Assembly: GCA_023105745.1 (NCBI GenBank)
Contig: JALGQZ010000001.1
Coordinates: 58,733,437-58,797,436 of the forward strand
DNA length: 64,000 nt
Direction of reading: 5' to 3'
Origin: Austropuccinia psidii
Lineage: Eukaryota > Basidiomycota > Pucciniomycetes > Pucciniales > Sphaerophragmiaceae
In this document: positions 34,039 through 47,047 of the stretch, piece after piece
Position numbering within the stretch: the first letter of the stretch is position 1
Layout of the letters: each line of letters opens with the position of its first letter
Program-made: the position numbers and the translations under genes
The notes under the pieces: generated by a model
The model's database searches: none
Told to the model about the DNA's origin: nothing
The model's input: only the letters and a program-made list of their open reading frames with translations

Positions 34039-35410
34039 TCAAAGCCTGGGACTCAAAGCTAGAGAACAAGCATGACAGCCAAAATACCATAAGCCAATGG
34101 TAGAGCAAAATACCACCAAAATGGAACTGAGGCAAGATATCTCATTAATGGTATCAAAAAAGGAAGAACACCATCATGTTTCAAAAATATAATTCCCATA
34201 ACCATAAGAAAAGAATAACAAAGTTATTCCTTCTCAAAGCAAGAACTGAGAATAAACCTTAATTTTCACCTCTCATCCAAAACCAAGATAAATAGGCAGA
34301 GTCCCCCAAAATGGGTGTTACAATTAAAGCCCCCAATGTGTCTATCCATTTGTACTAGCAAAATTAAAGTAGAATCAAAACTACAGAAATTATGGCCAAA
34401 AAGAACCCAAATAAATCTGAACAAAATATTCACATCTCATCTAACTTCTACAGTTTTAGTATGACATACCCAAAGTGGGGTCTTCTGGGGAAAAAATCAG
34501 AGATTTCTTATGGTTACATCCATTTCCTTATAGCTAAATCAAAAGTTACAGAGCAAGAAAAATCTATACAGGATTTAAGAAAAAATCATATCTGACTAAC
34601 GGGATTTCAAAGGGGTATAACTTTGCCGTACTTGATGTTACCCATATCAAAAAAGATACCAGTATGTAGACCCCATCTATTGCTACAAATTGATTCAGTT
34701 TTCATCTTCTTCTTGTCAAAAATAACCAAGATAAGACAGCTTTAAGGCCTAAAACTCAATACTGTGGGATACTATCCCATTTTCTTTAATATTAGGTGTT
34801 AATTCTACAAAGAAGCTTGTTCATACTTCAAACCCTCATAGGGTTGCCTTTATCGGGACCCCATACAGGATCTGTACAGCACTCTATTCATCATACACAT
34901 CAGAAGAGGTCTGTGTGGTCCCCAAATGAAATATTTCACCCTGTATTGGAAAATGTCGTTTTGAAACCACATATGAGTCCAATACAGGTTATACAGGGCT
35001 GTGAAATCCAAACCCCACACCTGTGAGTGTAAAAATCTTCAATCCTTCTACAAGGTGAGGACTATTGGTTCCTCCACCCCATTTCAGGATAAAAGGGGAC
35101 TCTTCTCTGCCCAAAAGAGGAATCCCCATCCTGCTCTTGAATTCCTACATCATGGAACTGTTTACCGGCATTTATAGCTTTGTAAAATAACAAGGTATAA
35201 TTCTAATCCTGACTATTGTATTCTTTGCTATAATAGTCGAATTGATAAAACTGAACCCAGGGCTTTCAGTAGCACTCACAATTACTTTTTCTTTATAGTA
35301 AAGCCCTGAATACTATTAATAACTACTTTTATTACTTCATATCCATGTTACATTCATAGCTAAAGTTGTAAATCCTTTTATTATCACCTTATCAGAGACT
35401 CAGCCTGACA
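34039..35410 (+). repeat. family-A solo LTR (1372 bp)
   Basis: It is homologous to 6978-8405 over its full length and ends ACTCAGCCTGACA. A perfect 5-bp duplication ATAGT flanks it (34034-34038, 35411-35415). G-type LTR sequence continues on both sides. Confidence 0.9.
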
Positions 35411-36184
35411 ATAGTTATTATAAATTGTAATTATTCTATCACTATTATAGTCACTGAAAACTGTAATAACGAGAAGTATAAAATCTCTTTATGGGAGAAT
35501 GAGACATGGAAAATGAAAATATTTAAGCACTTATAAATAATAAAAATATTATTAATAGGATAATCTATCACAAACTGTGAAGAAATAAATCTTTTAGAGA
35601 AATTTGATATAAAAAGGACTGATACCAGATAAAGAATGATATAGAAAATCAGAAAAAGACTTACTCACAATTTTCAGTTAACCCAGCAAGTCAATAACAA
35701 CAATCATAGTATTAAGTAATGTTTATACGTTAAAAAAAACCAAATAATCAATATTTTAAGTACATATAACAATTTGATATGATAAAATATGAGTTAAGAC
35801 TTTTCAAAGGAAGATTGGGGGTCCCAAAGAAATTTTCAAGATAACATTTTTATATAAGAAAATCAATTATTAGCTATTACAACAATATAATATTCATCCT
35901 GTGATTTCAATTCTTTATTTATATTTTATGAAGAATGAAATGGCTTTAAAAGTATTCAGTAATTTAAGATTTCATGTTTAATAAGATATTACCTTTTTCA
36001 AAAGTTATGGTTGCTTTAGAGTGATGGTTATGGACAAAAACAGTGATTATAAGGCTTCTTTTATGCCTTCAGAGAAGATCCCCTGATCAAAAATTTATAT
36101 AGGGGGTTTTCTTAGATCAAAAATGAATCTCTTAACAGATGGTCACTTATTCTCAATTTTCATTTGACGCTACCAGTGTTTTTC

Positions 36185-37472
36185 TGTGACAACCATGGGA
36201 ATTACCCCTATGAGTATATCTATGGCCACTCCTGATATAATCACCTTATAGAAAATTCGCCATATTCCTCCTTTTATGTGAAATTGGTCACACTCACTCA
36301 TTCCATGGCCATTATGGCCCAACCGGTCTTTTATGGCCTCACCAGAAATATCCTACTCATTGGACATTTGAGGGCCTTTTCCATAATTCCTGGTCCCCGA
36401 GGCCATCCTACTGGAATTGGGCCTGGATGGCCTATGTCTCCTTGGCCTGACCCTTTTAATTAGAGTTGTTTTGGGCAATTTAGACCCCCAAACCATCTAT
36501 GGTATGTAGACCCTTCTGGTCCCTGTTTGGCCTAAATGAAATGACACCAAAAAGGGGGGAATGGACCATGTCTTTTGGCTGCAAAGCACATTCTAGCCCA
36601 CCAGTCCCTTCAAGAACCAAATGTCCATATGTGGTAATATAAAGCATTCTTACTCAGCAATCCAATGGAGCCAATATCAGGATTCAAATCTTTTGTCTGA
36701 GATAGGGCACCCAAACTCAATCCCATTTTTGAAGGAAGGTATTTAAGGGCATAAATCCATATGTGTGGGGGTAATGTGTAGGACTTCAAGAAGGCAATTG
36801 AGGTATTGGTCTCTCATTATCATATAGTTTTACCAAAGGGAATCCTTGTGAAGTAATTTCAAGGATATTGAAGAGCGAGTAACTCACAACAGTTGTCAAG
36901 GTTTCAAAGCTCCAAATCCTCTGGGAAAACTCAATTATAATACTGTGGTTTTCAAAGCACCCAGTTAATTTGTCAAGATGGTTCAGCTGTTTTCCAAAAT
37001 AGTCAATAAATCTTTTCATAGCTCATACAGCTGTGTTTTAAATCTTTCAGGCTCAATTTTTCAGCTCTTCACATATACTGGCCACTCTTTCATCATCTGG
37101 GGACTTGTTCCCCAGTTAATTACTCTGTGGGATTTATTTTTATTATCATTTTTGTTTCATTCTTTGGAAGTAAATACTGATATCCTTAAGTCATTCATTT
37201 GTACCTATTTCTTTTGCTGTCAGTGTTTATTGGTGGTCTTATCCATTACTAATTCCATGGTTATTTCTGAAAGGTTTAAACATTTTATTAAGTGCTTACT
37301 TGGTTGTCTCTTTGTATTTTGGCTTCCTTACTCTTATTTCTGAATATCTTGTTCTTGCACTTCTTCTTCAATAAAGCCAGATATTCTCTCTGATATCTTT
37401 AATAATTTGGAGTATTCCAAGTGACTTCCGGATTCCTGAGTGCCAGGCCACTCTTCAAACGCCCCTATGACA
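36185..37472 (+). mobile_element. B-related LTR insertion (1288 bp)
   Basis: It begins TGTGACAACC and ends CGCCCCTATGACA. A perfect duplication TTTTC flanks it (36180-36184, 37473-37477). The right 700 bp match the B LTR (from about 36776, after a GGGGG purine tract). The left 590 bp are rich in ATGGCC words, like the B internal region, but hold no gene. G-type LTR resumes directly after it. Confidence 0.78.
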
Positions 37473-38734
37473 TTTTCTTAACTTAAAGCAGCTTTAATCC
37501 TCATTTATTAATATTATTTGTAGCTTTATTGGTGAAAATTAATATTTTCATTACAGTCCTTCACATGAAGAATACTTAAATAGGCTGTCAAAAAAAATCT
37601 CTCAAAAAATATCTTGAATTGATCATTGAAGGAATCTTAATTTTATTTCAAGTAGAATTAAAAGAAAAGTTTCCAAAGCTAAATAAAAAAGAATCCTAAT
37701 TATAAAAGATACTGCAATTTAGTTTACAAAAAGATAAAATAAATTTTTCAGTTGTGTCAAATCAGCAATAAAATCCATCAAGAAATGAATTTTCTATAAA
37801 TATTTGAAGTTATTGCTCTTTTCCATGTATTAATAGAAATAAACACTAAAAATTAGCTTTTGATAGGTTTTCAAAGCGTATTTAAACTTAATTAAGCTTT
37901 GAAAGTTCTTAAAACATTTCTTTCCAGCCTTCATATGGGAATCTACCCTGTGGGAGCTAAAATTGGGAATAAGCCTGTTGAAGCTTTAATTTTTGGCTGA
38001 AGTGTAATGTTGAAGCTTGAATAAGGTCTTAAATACTTTAAAACAGCCCGGCTGCCTTTTTTGGGCTCTTTTAGATCCCAAAAGTCAGTTATCATGGCAC
38101 CTTTTGCCATTTTTGCCTTTGTTCCACATTTTTTAATGGATGTTACTAATTCATTTACTTGAAGCCATACCATGGCTTTAAAAAATTTCAATTGAGCTCA
38201 AAAATTATTTACAGCCTTTATGCCAAATACTTAGTCAGTTCAGTGGATATATACAACACCTTAATTTGAACATACTTTTTGCAAGTTTGCATAAACCTCA
38301 TGCACATGCAACTTTAAGTTTAAGGTTAAAATTTCCATCTTGAAGATTTAATCAAATTTTGCTAAAGTATGTAAGTTTACTATGAGATTTATAAATCTTC
38401 TAATAACAGTCAAAATAGCCAGTTTTGGGTGTAACCCCCTATGGGTCTACCCTATGTTTTTTTGATTTATAATCTAAAAATTACATAATAACTAAGCTTT
38501 TTTATCAAAGATATAGTATTAGTAATTCTTCCTTATTTTTTGCTGCAAAGCTGTGAGAAAATTCAATTTCTGAGTAAATCAAATGCATAAAGTACTCTTT
38601 GTGGCCTGATGGGTATGTCATACATGTCTCACAAGCTCAAATTCCCAACCACCAAAGAAAACTGTACTAAATTTTTCATTGAATTTGGGTGAAAAATACA
38701 CATTCAAACCTTTCTACTTACTTCTTTAATGAAT

Positions 38735-40248
38735 TTGAAGAACAAAATTTAGACTCTACTTATTTATGGGTCTCCTCTCATGTCTAAATATTCTGAGAAA
38801 CTTCTGGGAATCAGGTATTTTATTTTCTGAAAGCCACCCATCTTCATCCTTTAGCCTTCTATACCTAACTAATTATTGTCTTTCATTCTTACCCCCAAAT
38901 ATCCTTTATTTCAAGACTTTGAGAAACTTTTTCTCTTCACTCTGGTCAAGTGGTGGGACTTCTAATCTTGTCTCATTCCTGGAAGAAAATAAATCCTTAT
39001 CACTTGAAGTATAATTATAAACTAAACTAACAGGGAAGTTTGGATGTTTATTTTCCAATTTTCCTTTTATCTCTACCTGTACTGAAGATTTCCCATGAAG
39101 GTTGTTAATAATAAATGGATCTAAAAATGAATATCTTAATCTCTTTGGAAATTTGGTATTCTTAGAGTTCAATCTTAAAGCCAATATTGAGCTTCCTAAT
39201 TTAAATTGGGGGTCTTATTAATTTTGTCCCATTTTTGCTTAGCATATTTGGCATGATTCCTCCCTTTATGTAGAAATAATTTAAATATTGAATAATTTGA
39301 ATTCCTATGCACTAATACTTTCTTCAAGCAATCAACTGGAAGCTTGGGATTACATCCTTTTTCCCACATTTCAGGAGTTTTCCTGTTGAAGCATTGATGG
39401 AGGTCTTTTATGCTACTTCCAATTTTTGTATAATTGTACACCAATAATGGGTAAATAAATCATAATATTTAATTTCCAGGCCATAAGCACAAAATATTCT
39501 GATCATGTCCTCAAGGGTCTGAAACAATCTTTCTGCCAATCCATCAGTTTATGGATTATCAGCTGTTGAGAATGATATTTTAGTGCCCAAAATCTTTTTG
39601 TTAATTTGTCCATAAGTCTGAATTACTCTTTGGGCTTTTATAGCTAATTATTTATTTCAACAGAATAGTATGATAAATGACCCTATTCCAAAGTAGAAGA
39701 GATTTATCCATATTTGTGTCATTGTTATGACATGGTAAAAAGATTGGATTTTTGCTATATCTTTCTAGAATGGCAAGAAATCCATTTTAAGGTGTCTTTC
39801 CGCCAGGGGGTAATTCAGTCCCTCAATCCATATGGGCAACATCTCATGGGGTAATTGGTGTTGGTTATGAATCATCAAACCAACTTTTTTACCAGTAGCT
39901 TTATTGTCCTTTCAACACCTGTCACAACTGTGACAGTACTCAATTCCATCTTTTCTCCAAGATGGCGGCCAGGCACAGGTCTTCATTATTTCCCTTGTTC
40001 TGTCCTCATACATATTTCTAGGATTCATCTTTCAATGAACTCATTTAATATAGCCTTGATTTAAATCCTAAAATATGAGACCATTACACATTTGTCTTTG
40101 ATCTATCATAAAGAATACCATCAAATAAATGCAACATCCCACTGTCAAAAAATGCTTTCCATAGACCATCTAAAAATCTTTCTAAAGCCATATCTTTAAA
40201 ATATTTTTCAAGTAGAGAATTAAGAATATGAAAGCTCTTCTTTTGCTT
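38735..40248 (-). pseudogene. gypsy-2(-) integrase and chromodomain-like end
   Basis: On the minus strand: an integrase zinc-domain remnant (CAWPPSWRK, YCHSCDRC, about 39990-39920), a catalytic-core remnant with FSTADNP.TDGLAERLFQ near 39550, then GKLLK, WEKGCNPKLP (39370) and KYAKQKWDK. The GPF-like module LRYSFLDPFIINNLHGKSSVQVEI to HPNFPVSLVY is at 39150-39010. The tail WLSENKIPDSQKFLRIFRHERR near 38820-38750 corresponds to the chromodomain-like end of gypsy-1. Frame broken repeatedly. Confidence 0.78.
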
Positions 40249-40755
40249 CTAGCTTTCTCTAACTTTGTCAAAAAATTCTGTTCCTAAATCTGTGATTTTG
40301 ATCCCTTCAATTGAAATTTGGGGTTCTGAATTTGCAGGAAAATAGGAATTTTTATTAGTTTTATTGGTTAATTCATTTCTATTTAATCCATCAGCATTCT
40401 TGTTCTTATTTCCAGACTTATGTACTATGGTCATATAGCCCTTATACTCCTGTATATGAATATTCTATTTTAACCTCTGTCTGTTTAGAGTTTTCATGTT
40501 AATAAGTAATCCCACAGCATTAAAACAATCAATTACCCAAAATACACTACCATCAAGATAATAATCAAGTTTCTCCAAAGCCCATAGATGGGAAAGGTCT
40601 TCCGTTTTGTTGGCTCTATGTCTGGCCTTAGTGGGTTTTAATAGCTTGAGATTAAACAAAGTGGTCTTTCATAAGGCTTTTGATTGAAATTTGTACTTGA
40701 TGAAGACCTTTATTTTATCCTTTACCAAATTAATGGATAAAAACTCGAAAGGAAG
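40249..40755 (-). pseudogene. gypsy-2(-) RNase H
   Basis: It contains WALEKLDYYLDGSVFWVIDCFNAVGLLINMKTLNRQ (about 40590-40480) and MTIVHKSGNKNKNADGLNR (about 40434-40378), the RNase H end motif. The family-G solo LTR cuts it upstream. Confidence 0.8.
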
Positions 40756-42907
40756 TGTGAGCCTGTGAGGTATGTATAACATACCCATAAGGCCACAAAT
40801 GATTTTATATACAGCTGATTTAGTCTTCAACAGACTTTTCAATTCAATTTAAAATAAAAAAATGACAAAAAATAAGTATAAATTCTTTTGGATAAACAAA
40901 GTTAAAAATATTATGTCATTTTTGCATTTTACACCAAAAATGACTTAGGGCACACCCATAGGGTGTTATACCCAAAAGAGCTTATTTCTTATGTCATTGG
41001 AAGATTTAAGAATCTCACAGTACTAATGTAACTTTTTTAAAAAAAATTAAAATTGTCAAATTTAAGCTTAAACAAGCTTAAATTTAAAGTTGCATAAGGT
41101 TTATGGAAACTTACCAAAATTTTAGTTAAAATTGAGGTGTTGTGTATACTTACTGAATTGGCTAAGGATTCGCCATACAGACTGTAAGTCCTGTGTGAGC
41201 TCAATTTAAAAGTTTTTAAGGCCATAGTATGGCTTTGAATAAATAAAAGGGCAAAATCCACGCAAAAAGGTGTGACAAAGGAAAAAGACCAAACAGAGCT
41301 GGGGTACCCAAGTTTTTGGATCTGCAAGGATTCAATTAAGGTTGTCCACCTGTATTGGATTATTTTCAACCTTATTTAAGCTTTAAGACAACCTTAAGGT
41401 TTAAAAGGGTTATATCCCAATTAGGACAGGAATTTAAAGCTGCCAAAGGGTAAATCCCAATATTCAGGCTTGAAATTAAAGTTTTGAGACCTGTCAAAGC
41501 TTAAATAAGCTTAAAGATTTAAGTTTACAAGAATTAAAACCTTATTGAAAGTTAAGGTTTAGTTTGTTTTGCTATTTTATGTGGAAAAATAGCAATAACT
41601 TCGAAATTCATTAAAAATCCAATTCGTAATAGATTTGCTTGAAATTTCACACAGCTTAGATTTTAATACTATCTATATATAAATTAAATTTTAAATATGA
41701 CTTATAAACAGATTTCCTGGGCAATTAGCCTGGAAACTTACTCTTTTAATTATACTTAAAGAAACTTAAGATTTATTTAAAAATTAATTAAAAATTAAGT
41801 CTAAGAGATTTCTTCTTGAAACTCTATTTTTAAGCTTTTCATGTGATGAACTTCAATATAACTAAACATATTTTATATTAAAGCTTAAAATAAATAACTT
41901 AAATAAGGATTGGAATTACTTGGAGTTAAGAATAACACTGGTAACTTTAAATTGGAATTAAAAATAAGGTACCTTAAGTTAAGAACCTTATTTTTAAGCA
42001 GGGGTTTTCAGTTTTGACCTGAGCGCGCCTTCTATATCCATTATGAATCATGAGAGCTACTCTGTAGACATAAAAAGCGTCTTCTTATCACTATTTTTGT
42101 CCATCATCAATTATCAATCCAATCTTATTAGACATTTAAAGAGGTAAAGGTTTATTATATATAAAATCTTATTATTAAAGTATTTATTAAGTATTTTATT
42201 CTTCATAAATTTCAAAAAAAGAATTGAAATCATAGAAATTAGATTATTGTTGTAATCACCTATAATATATTTTATTTTATAAAACTATTGCCTTTAAAGT
42301 ATCTTTAAAAATCCACAAATTCCTCTCAGAAACTCTTTAATCATATTTTTTATTTTAAAAAGTTGTTTGATCATTTAAAATATTGAGTTTTGGTGTGTTT
42401 TTAACTTATAACAGTTATTTAATATAAGAACTGTTGTATTTGATTTGTTACATTAAATTCTATTATAAGTAATTTTTCTCTAAAAATTCTCTATTTTTTT
42501 ATCTATTATTAGGTTTTTTATATAGAATTTTTCTATAAGAATTATTTCTGCACAGTGTGTGTTATAATTCTTTTATATATAATATTTATATATTACTTAT
42601 AAGTGGTTAAATATTCATATTTTCCATGTGTAATTGTCTCATTAAGAGCTTTACACTTCTTATTTTTATAATTGTCAGCAACTATAACAATAATAGAATA
42701 ATTATCATCTCTTATCATTATTATATTTTTTATTATTATTTTATATAATCATAAGTAAGTTTATTTTTTCTATATATAATTATTTTTAATAATTATATTT
42801 AAATTTGTGGTTACAATACTTTATTATATTATATTTTTCTACTGAGGAAAGTCATAGTACTCTTGATATTGCTACTATTATCAAGAGTTTCATAGACAAA
42901 CCTTACA
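40756..42907 (+). repeat. family-G solo LTR in gypsy-2(-) (2152 bp)
   Basis: It starts TGTGAGCCTGTGAGG and ends ACAAACCTTACA. Flanks GGAAG (40751-40755) and GGAAA (42908-42912) form a near-exact duplication. The gypsy-2 reading frame is collinear on the two sides. It is AT-rich with no gene; a GGGTACCCA block near 41305 recalls the conserved block of family F. Confidence 0.85.
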
Positions 42908-44640
42908 GGAAATTTCCAATCTAGTATTATTTATAATGTTTCCTGGGATAATGCCTGATTTATCTTTCCGTATTCCTGAATCTTCTCTTGTTTCATTTCA
43001 AAAACACTTTTCAGATCACAAATTCTGTACAATAATCTGCCATGGTTTTCAAACTCTTTAAGGTGTTCCCTGTAACAGATAGCAATCCCTCAAAAAGACA
43101 AAATTTATTTATTTTTCTTTGGTTGATTTTTTTTCAATCATACTGTAGCTACTTTGGTTTTTCAATACCAAGGCTTAATCCTAAGAATACATTTCCTAAA
43201 TATTTAAGTTTCTCAATATATACTTCCCTGCTCACTTGAGGATTTTCTTAAGTACCAATGGAAGAAGCATTATTTTAATGTTCACTTTGAGATTTTCTCA
43301 AGTACCAATGGAAGTCTCTCTAAATTCAATTTCCATGCGTCTGAAAAATGATACTGTTATAAATTTAAATGATCAACCATCTCTTTGATAATTCATGTGG
43401 GAAAATGGTTTTCATCATTCTTCTATAATGAGAGGGTGCATTTTTGATTTCAAAAGGAATCCTGAAATATTCATGAATACCACAATGAGGAAGTATAATC
43501 AATCATTTCCTAGACTCAAGTTTTAACAAACTCTGCTTGAAACCCTTAAGTGCATACATATAATTAATGAATGTTTGTTTGGATAATTGAGTCAATGTTT
43601 CTCAGATTTTAGGAATTGGATATTTATCTGGAATAATATGGGTATTAAATTCTCTAAATTCACCAACCATCCTTTATTTCTCATTATGCAAAGAAATTAT
43701 TATAGGAGCTTTAACTTCTCCTTCCTCATTGTGTCCAAGCCTTCTCCTCACAGTTTTCTTATCTCATCAATATGAGTTTCTAATTCCTCTCCAGCTCAAG
43801 GGATAGCTGGTTAATCATGTATTTTTAATATTTTATAATAAGGAGTTTCTACATTAAGCATAAGTTTGACCTCATGGCTGCTAATTTCCTTTAGTGGTCC
43901 GTTATTAGAATCAAAGGCTTCCTTACATTGAAATATAATTTCAATGAGCTTTCTTCATTTCTAATGTTAATTCCGGAATTATTTTTTATGCATTAAATTT
44001 ATTAGCTACAAATGTCTCCTTATAAACATTATTCACTTGTCTTATTAAAGTAATTTTTTCTTTCCCTAAAGGAAAAGAAACATTTTTCTTTCATTTTCCC
44101 CCATATTGAAATATCTCTCTTTATTATTATTGATATGAATACCATAGAAATGAAGAGAATTATATCCAAGTATGAAATATTGTGACATGCACTTATTCAT
44201 AACAAAAAACAAAACTTTCAGTGTAAGACTTCCTGCAGAGTAGGGAAATATTGTTTCTTCTTCAAAATACCCAAAGGGTGCATTCATGTCTTGGCTAGCA
44301 CTACTAAGTTTTCTACCTTCAATTGGAATCAATTTTTTTCATCAATGTAGCATTTACCAACACAAGTGCAAAAGACACATGATTCAAGATGTATCTTAGC
44401 TTCTTTGTTGTCTATAGAAATATTGGTAATGAAAGATGATCCAGCTGCATAACCTTTACCTCTGGAATGTTTGTCTTTCTGCATCTTATTATCCTGCACA
44501 TGTATATGATCTATATATTCATCACTGTAGTCTGAAAAATGAGTATTTACCTCTGTTACTTCAAAGGAGACATTTACACTTTCTATACTAACTTCATATG
44601 GTCATTTTTATTTTTCAGAAGCTTCAGGATCATTTTTTTT
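42908..44640 (-). pseudogene. gypsy-2(-) protease and RT
   Basis: Minus strand: the protease-end segment (MIPIEGRKLSSASQDM, ILGYNSLHFYGIHINNNKERY) lies at 44332-44066. Decayed RT follows down to 43000, with the thumb ending in LLYRICDLKSVFEM near 43020. RT motifs are heavily eroded; I could not find an intact YIDD. The frame is broken throughout. Confidence 0.68.
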
Positions 44641-45931
44641 GTAAATTAACTTCATTTGTTTCTTTGGCTTCTTGAATCTCCTCACGATCTATCTAATTTA
44701 CTTTTGTCTTTCTAGGAAAATTATTACCCAAGTATGATGTGATTTCACATTTAGGACATTTCAAAGGAGCTCTGTCTTTTGGTTTATTTGCTCTTGTAAT
44801 TGGTTTTCCACCAGTCCTATTGTGTGTTGGGGGCTTATACCAATTTCTACAAATTTTTGTTATGGTAGTGAGGTCTTCCATTGCATTGAGATAATCTTCA
44901 TTAGAGCAAGGATCAATAAATCTTCTTTCTATGGCATTCCCTATGTAACCACCACATTTTGTTAATATCCTTTCATGTACCATTGTTCCAGACATATCAG
45001 GATTAAGGGAATGCAATATGTCTTTCTGCTTGAGAATCCAGGAAATTGGCCTGTACCTCTAAATATTAAAAGTTCTTCTTCAAAAGAGTTTAATATTCTA
45101 AATCTCCAAGATGCATTAACCCATTTAAAATTTATTTGATCTTTCCACCAAGGCAAGAAGTTTTCACTATGTTCTTGTCTCATTTTTTAATACCATTTCA
45201 TGGCTCATTTTGTAAATAATTAGTGTAATCTGGAACCTATTTATTCTTCTGGTATCTTAAGCTCATCTTTAGGAATATCAATGGTCTTCATAAATTAAAT
45301 GTGCTCATATCCCCCCTCAACAAAAAATCAGGGAAATTTCTCTAGTCCTGGAATGTCTTCAAACCTTAAGGAAGCTTCCACCTCTACATTATTACTTTGA
45401 ATTGTATTTTAATGCAAATCAAAATTCAACGTTAACATAGTTCTGTCTAGATTATGTGTGGACTTTCTTGGTAAATCATTTTTAAGGAAATATTACTAAT
45501 ACTTGAATGAATATCTTCTTTCAATTCAGGTCTGTCTTTAAAGGTTTTTTCCAACTGCTCTTGGAAAAGAGCTATATTATGAGCAGTTGAATTTCCCAAT
45601 TTTTGAGCTTGTCTTCCCAATTCTTCCAGCTTTTTAGTCATCAAAGAATATAGTTGTCATTTGGCTTATTAATAAATGTTACTTTAGACTATATCCTTTC
45701 ATAAATATTTCTCAAATATAAAAAATTGTCTTTATTTACACTTTCTACACTCAAAATGGTCTTCTGTGCTTCTTTAACTTGTAAAATTTCTCTACCCAAA
45801 TATTCATGGAAAGTCACAAAAATACTCGCAAGCTTGACAAAATCTTTTTCTTGGGGTAAAATTTATTCATTCCTTCCTCCTCCTACTTTTTGAGCTCAAT
45901 AAAGGTTCTTTAAATTTTGAAGAAATTTTCC
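44641..45931 (-). pseudogene. gypsy-2(-) Gag
   Basis: Minus strand: TAMENFFKI at the junction with the A solo LTR, MTKKLEELGRQAQKLGNSTAHNIALFQEQLEK (45644-45550, helical), a capsid-like part with LPWWKDQINFKWVN (about 45150), DYLNAMEDLTTITKI, and a zinc-knuckle remnant KCPKCEITSYLGNNFP (about 44760-44712) in which His and the last Cys are lost. Stops separate the parts. Confidence 0.75.
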
Positions 45932-45936
45932 ATGGC

Positions 45937-47047
45937 TGTAAGCCTGTGACTCAAAACCAGAGGACAAGAATGATAGCCAAAATACCATAAACAATGGCAG
46001 AGTGAAAATACCACAAAAAAATGGAACTGAGAAAAAACAGCTCAAAATTTATCAAACAAAAGAGGAAATTTACCTTTTTCCAAAAGGTCCCATCATAATA
46101 GGACAAATAAGAACAAAGTTCTTCAGGCTCAAAGCAGTTTCTGAGCATGAACCTTAATTTTCACCTCAACTCTAAAATCTGGAGAAAGAGGGAAAACCCC
46201 ATCAAATTAATTTTCAAATTGAAGCTCTCAGTAAAGCCTATTCATTTTTACTAGAAAAACTGAGCCATCATCAAAACTACAGAGTTTATGGCTAAATTAC
46301 AGTGAAATAAGGGTGAATGAGATATATTCACCTCTCATATAGCTCATACGATTTAGTGTGAGATACTTAAAGGGGGGTTATTTTGGAAATAGCTCCATCA
46401 GGGCTATCTAATGGTGCCATTCATTTCACTGTAGTGCATCTAGAACAAAATATATTGGGCAAACAAGTTCCATACAGGATCTGAGAAAGTTCCTTATTTG
46501 GATAATGGGAATTAAACACAGTATAACTCTGCCATAACTAATGATACCCATACCAAATGAAGTACCATTGTGCAGACCCCTTGCAGCGCTACACAATGAG
46601 ACAGAATTGAGATCAATATATTTGAATTGGACAAGTTTATGGCAGTTTTAAGGTTAAAATATGTCATTGGGCCAATAAACGTTTACTGTGGGATACTTTC
46701 CCATATCCTTGAATATGATGTTTTAATTAGACAAAAAATCTTTTTTATCCCTAAATACCTCATAAATGTTCAATAAAGTGGTCCCATATAGGTTCTGTAC
46801 AGCATTCTACACATCATACACGTCACAATAGGGCTCTGTGGTCCCCATATGAGAATTTCCACCCTGTATTGGTGAAAACTGCCAAGATCTGGTTTCAAAG
46901 CCACATCAGAGAGTAATACAGGCTATACAGTCCTTATTAAAACCACAAGCCAGTCCTTGGAAGTGCAAAATTTTCACTTCCTTAATGTGAACTGGTCTAG
47001 AGAACCTTTTCACCCATTTTCAGGACAAAAAGGGACCTTTCTCTTCC
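45937..47047 (+). repeat. family-A solo LTR, left part
   Basis: It starts TGTAAGCCTGTGACTC and runs to the TATA-like region, where gypsy-1b interrupts it. The left target duplication ATGGC is at 45932-45936. The right part is 56585-56883. Confidence 0.9.

Larger units (their letters stand above)
33854..38641 (-). repeat. 3' LTR of gypsy-2(-), split by two insertions
   Basis: Pieces 33854-34038, 35416-36184 and 37478-38641 total about 2.1 kb, matching the 2152-bp G solo LTR at 40756-42907 in reverse. Shared blocks include the GTAACCCCCTATGGG segment near 38430 and the terminal GTGGCC...GGGTATGT...CATAC near 38600. The family-A solo LTR and a B-related element fill the gaps. Confidence 0.75.

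Noticed and set aside
37943..38191. 82-codon minus-strand frame
   Set aside because: It lies within the inverted G-type LTR, with no family resemblance.
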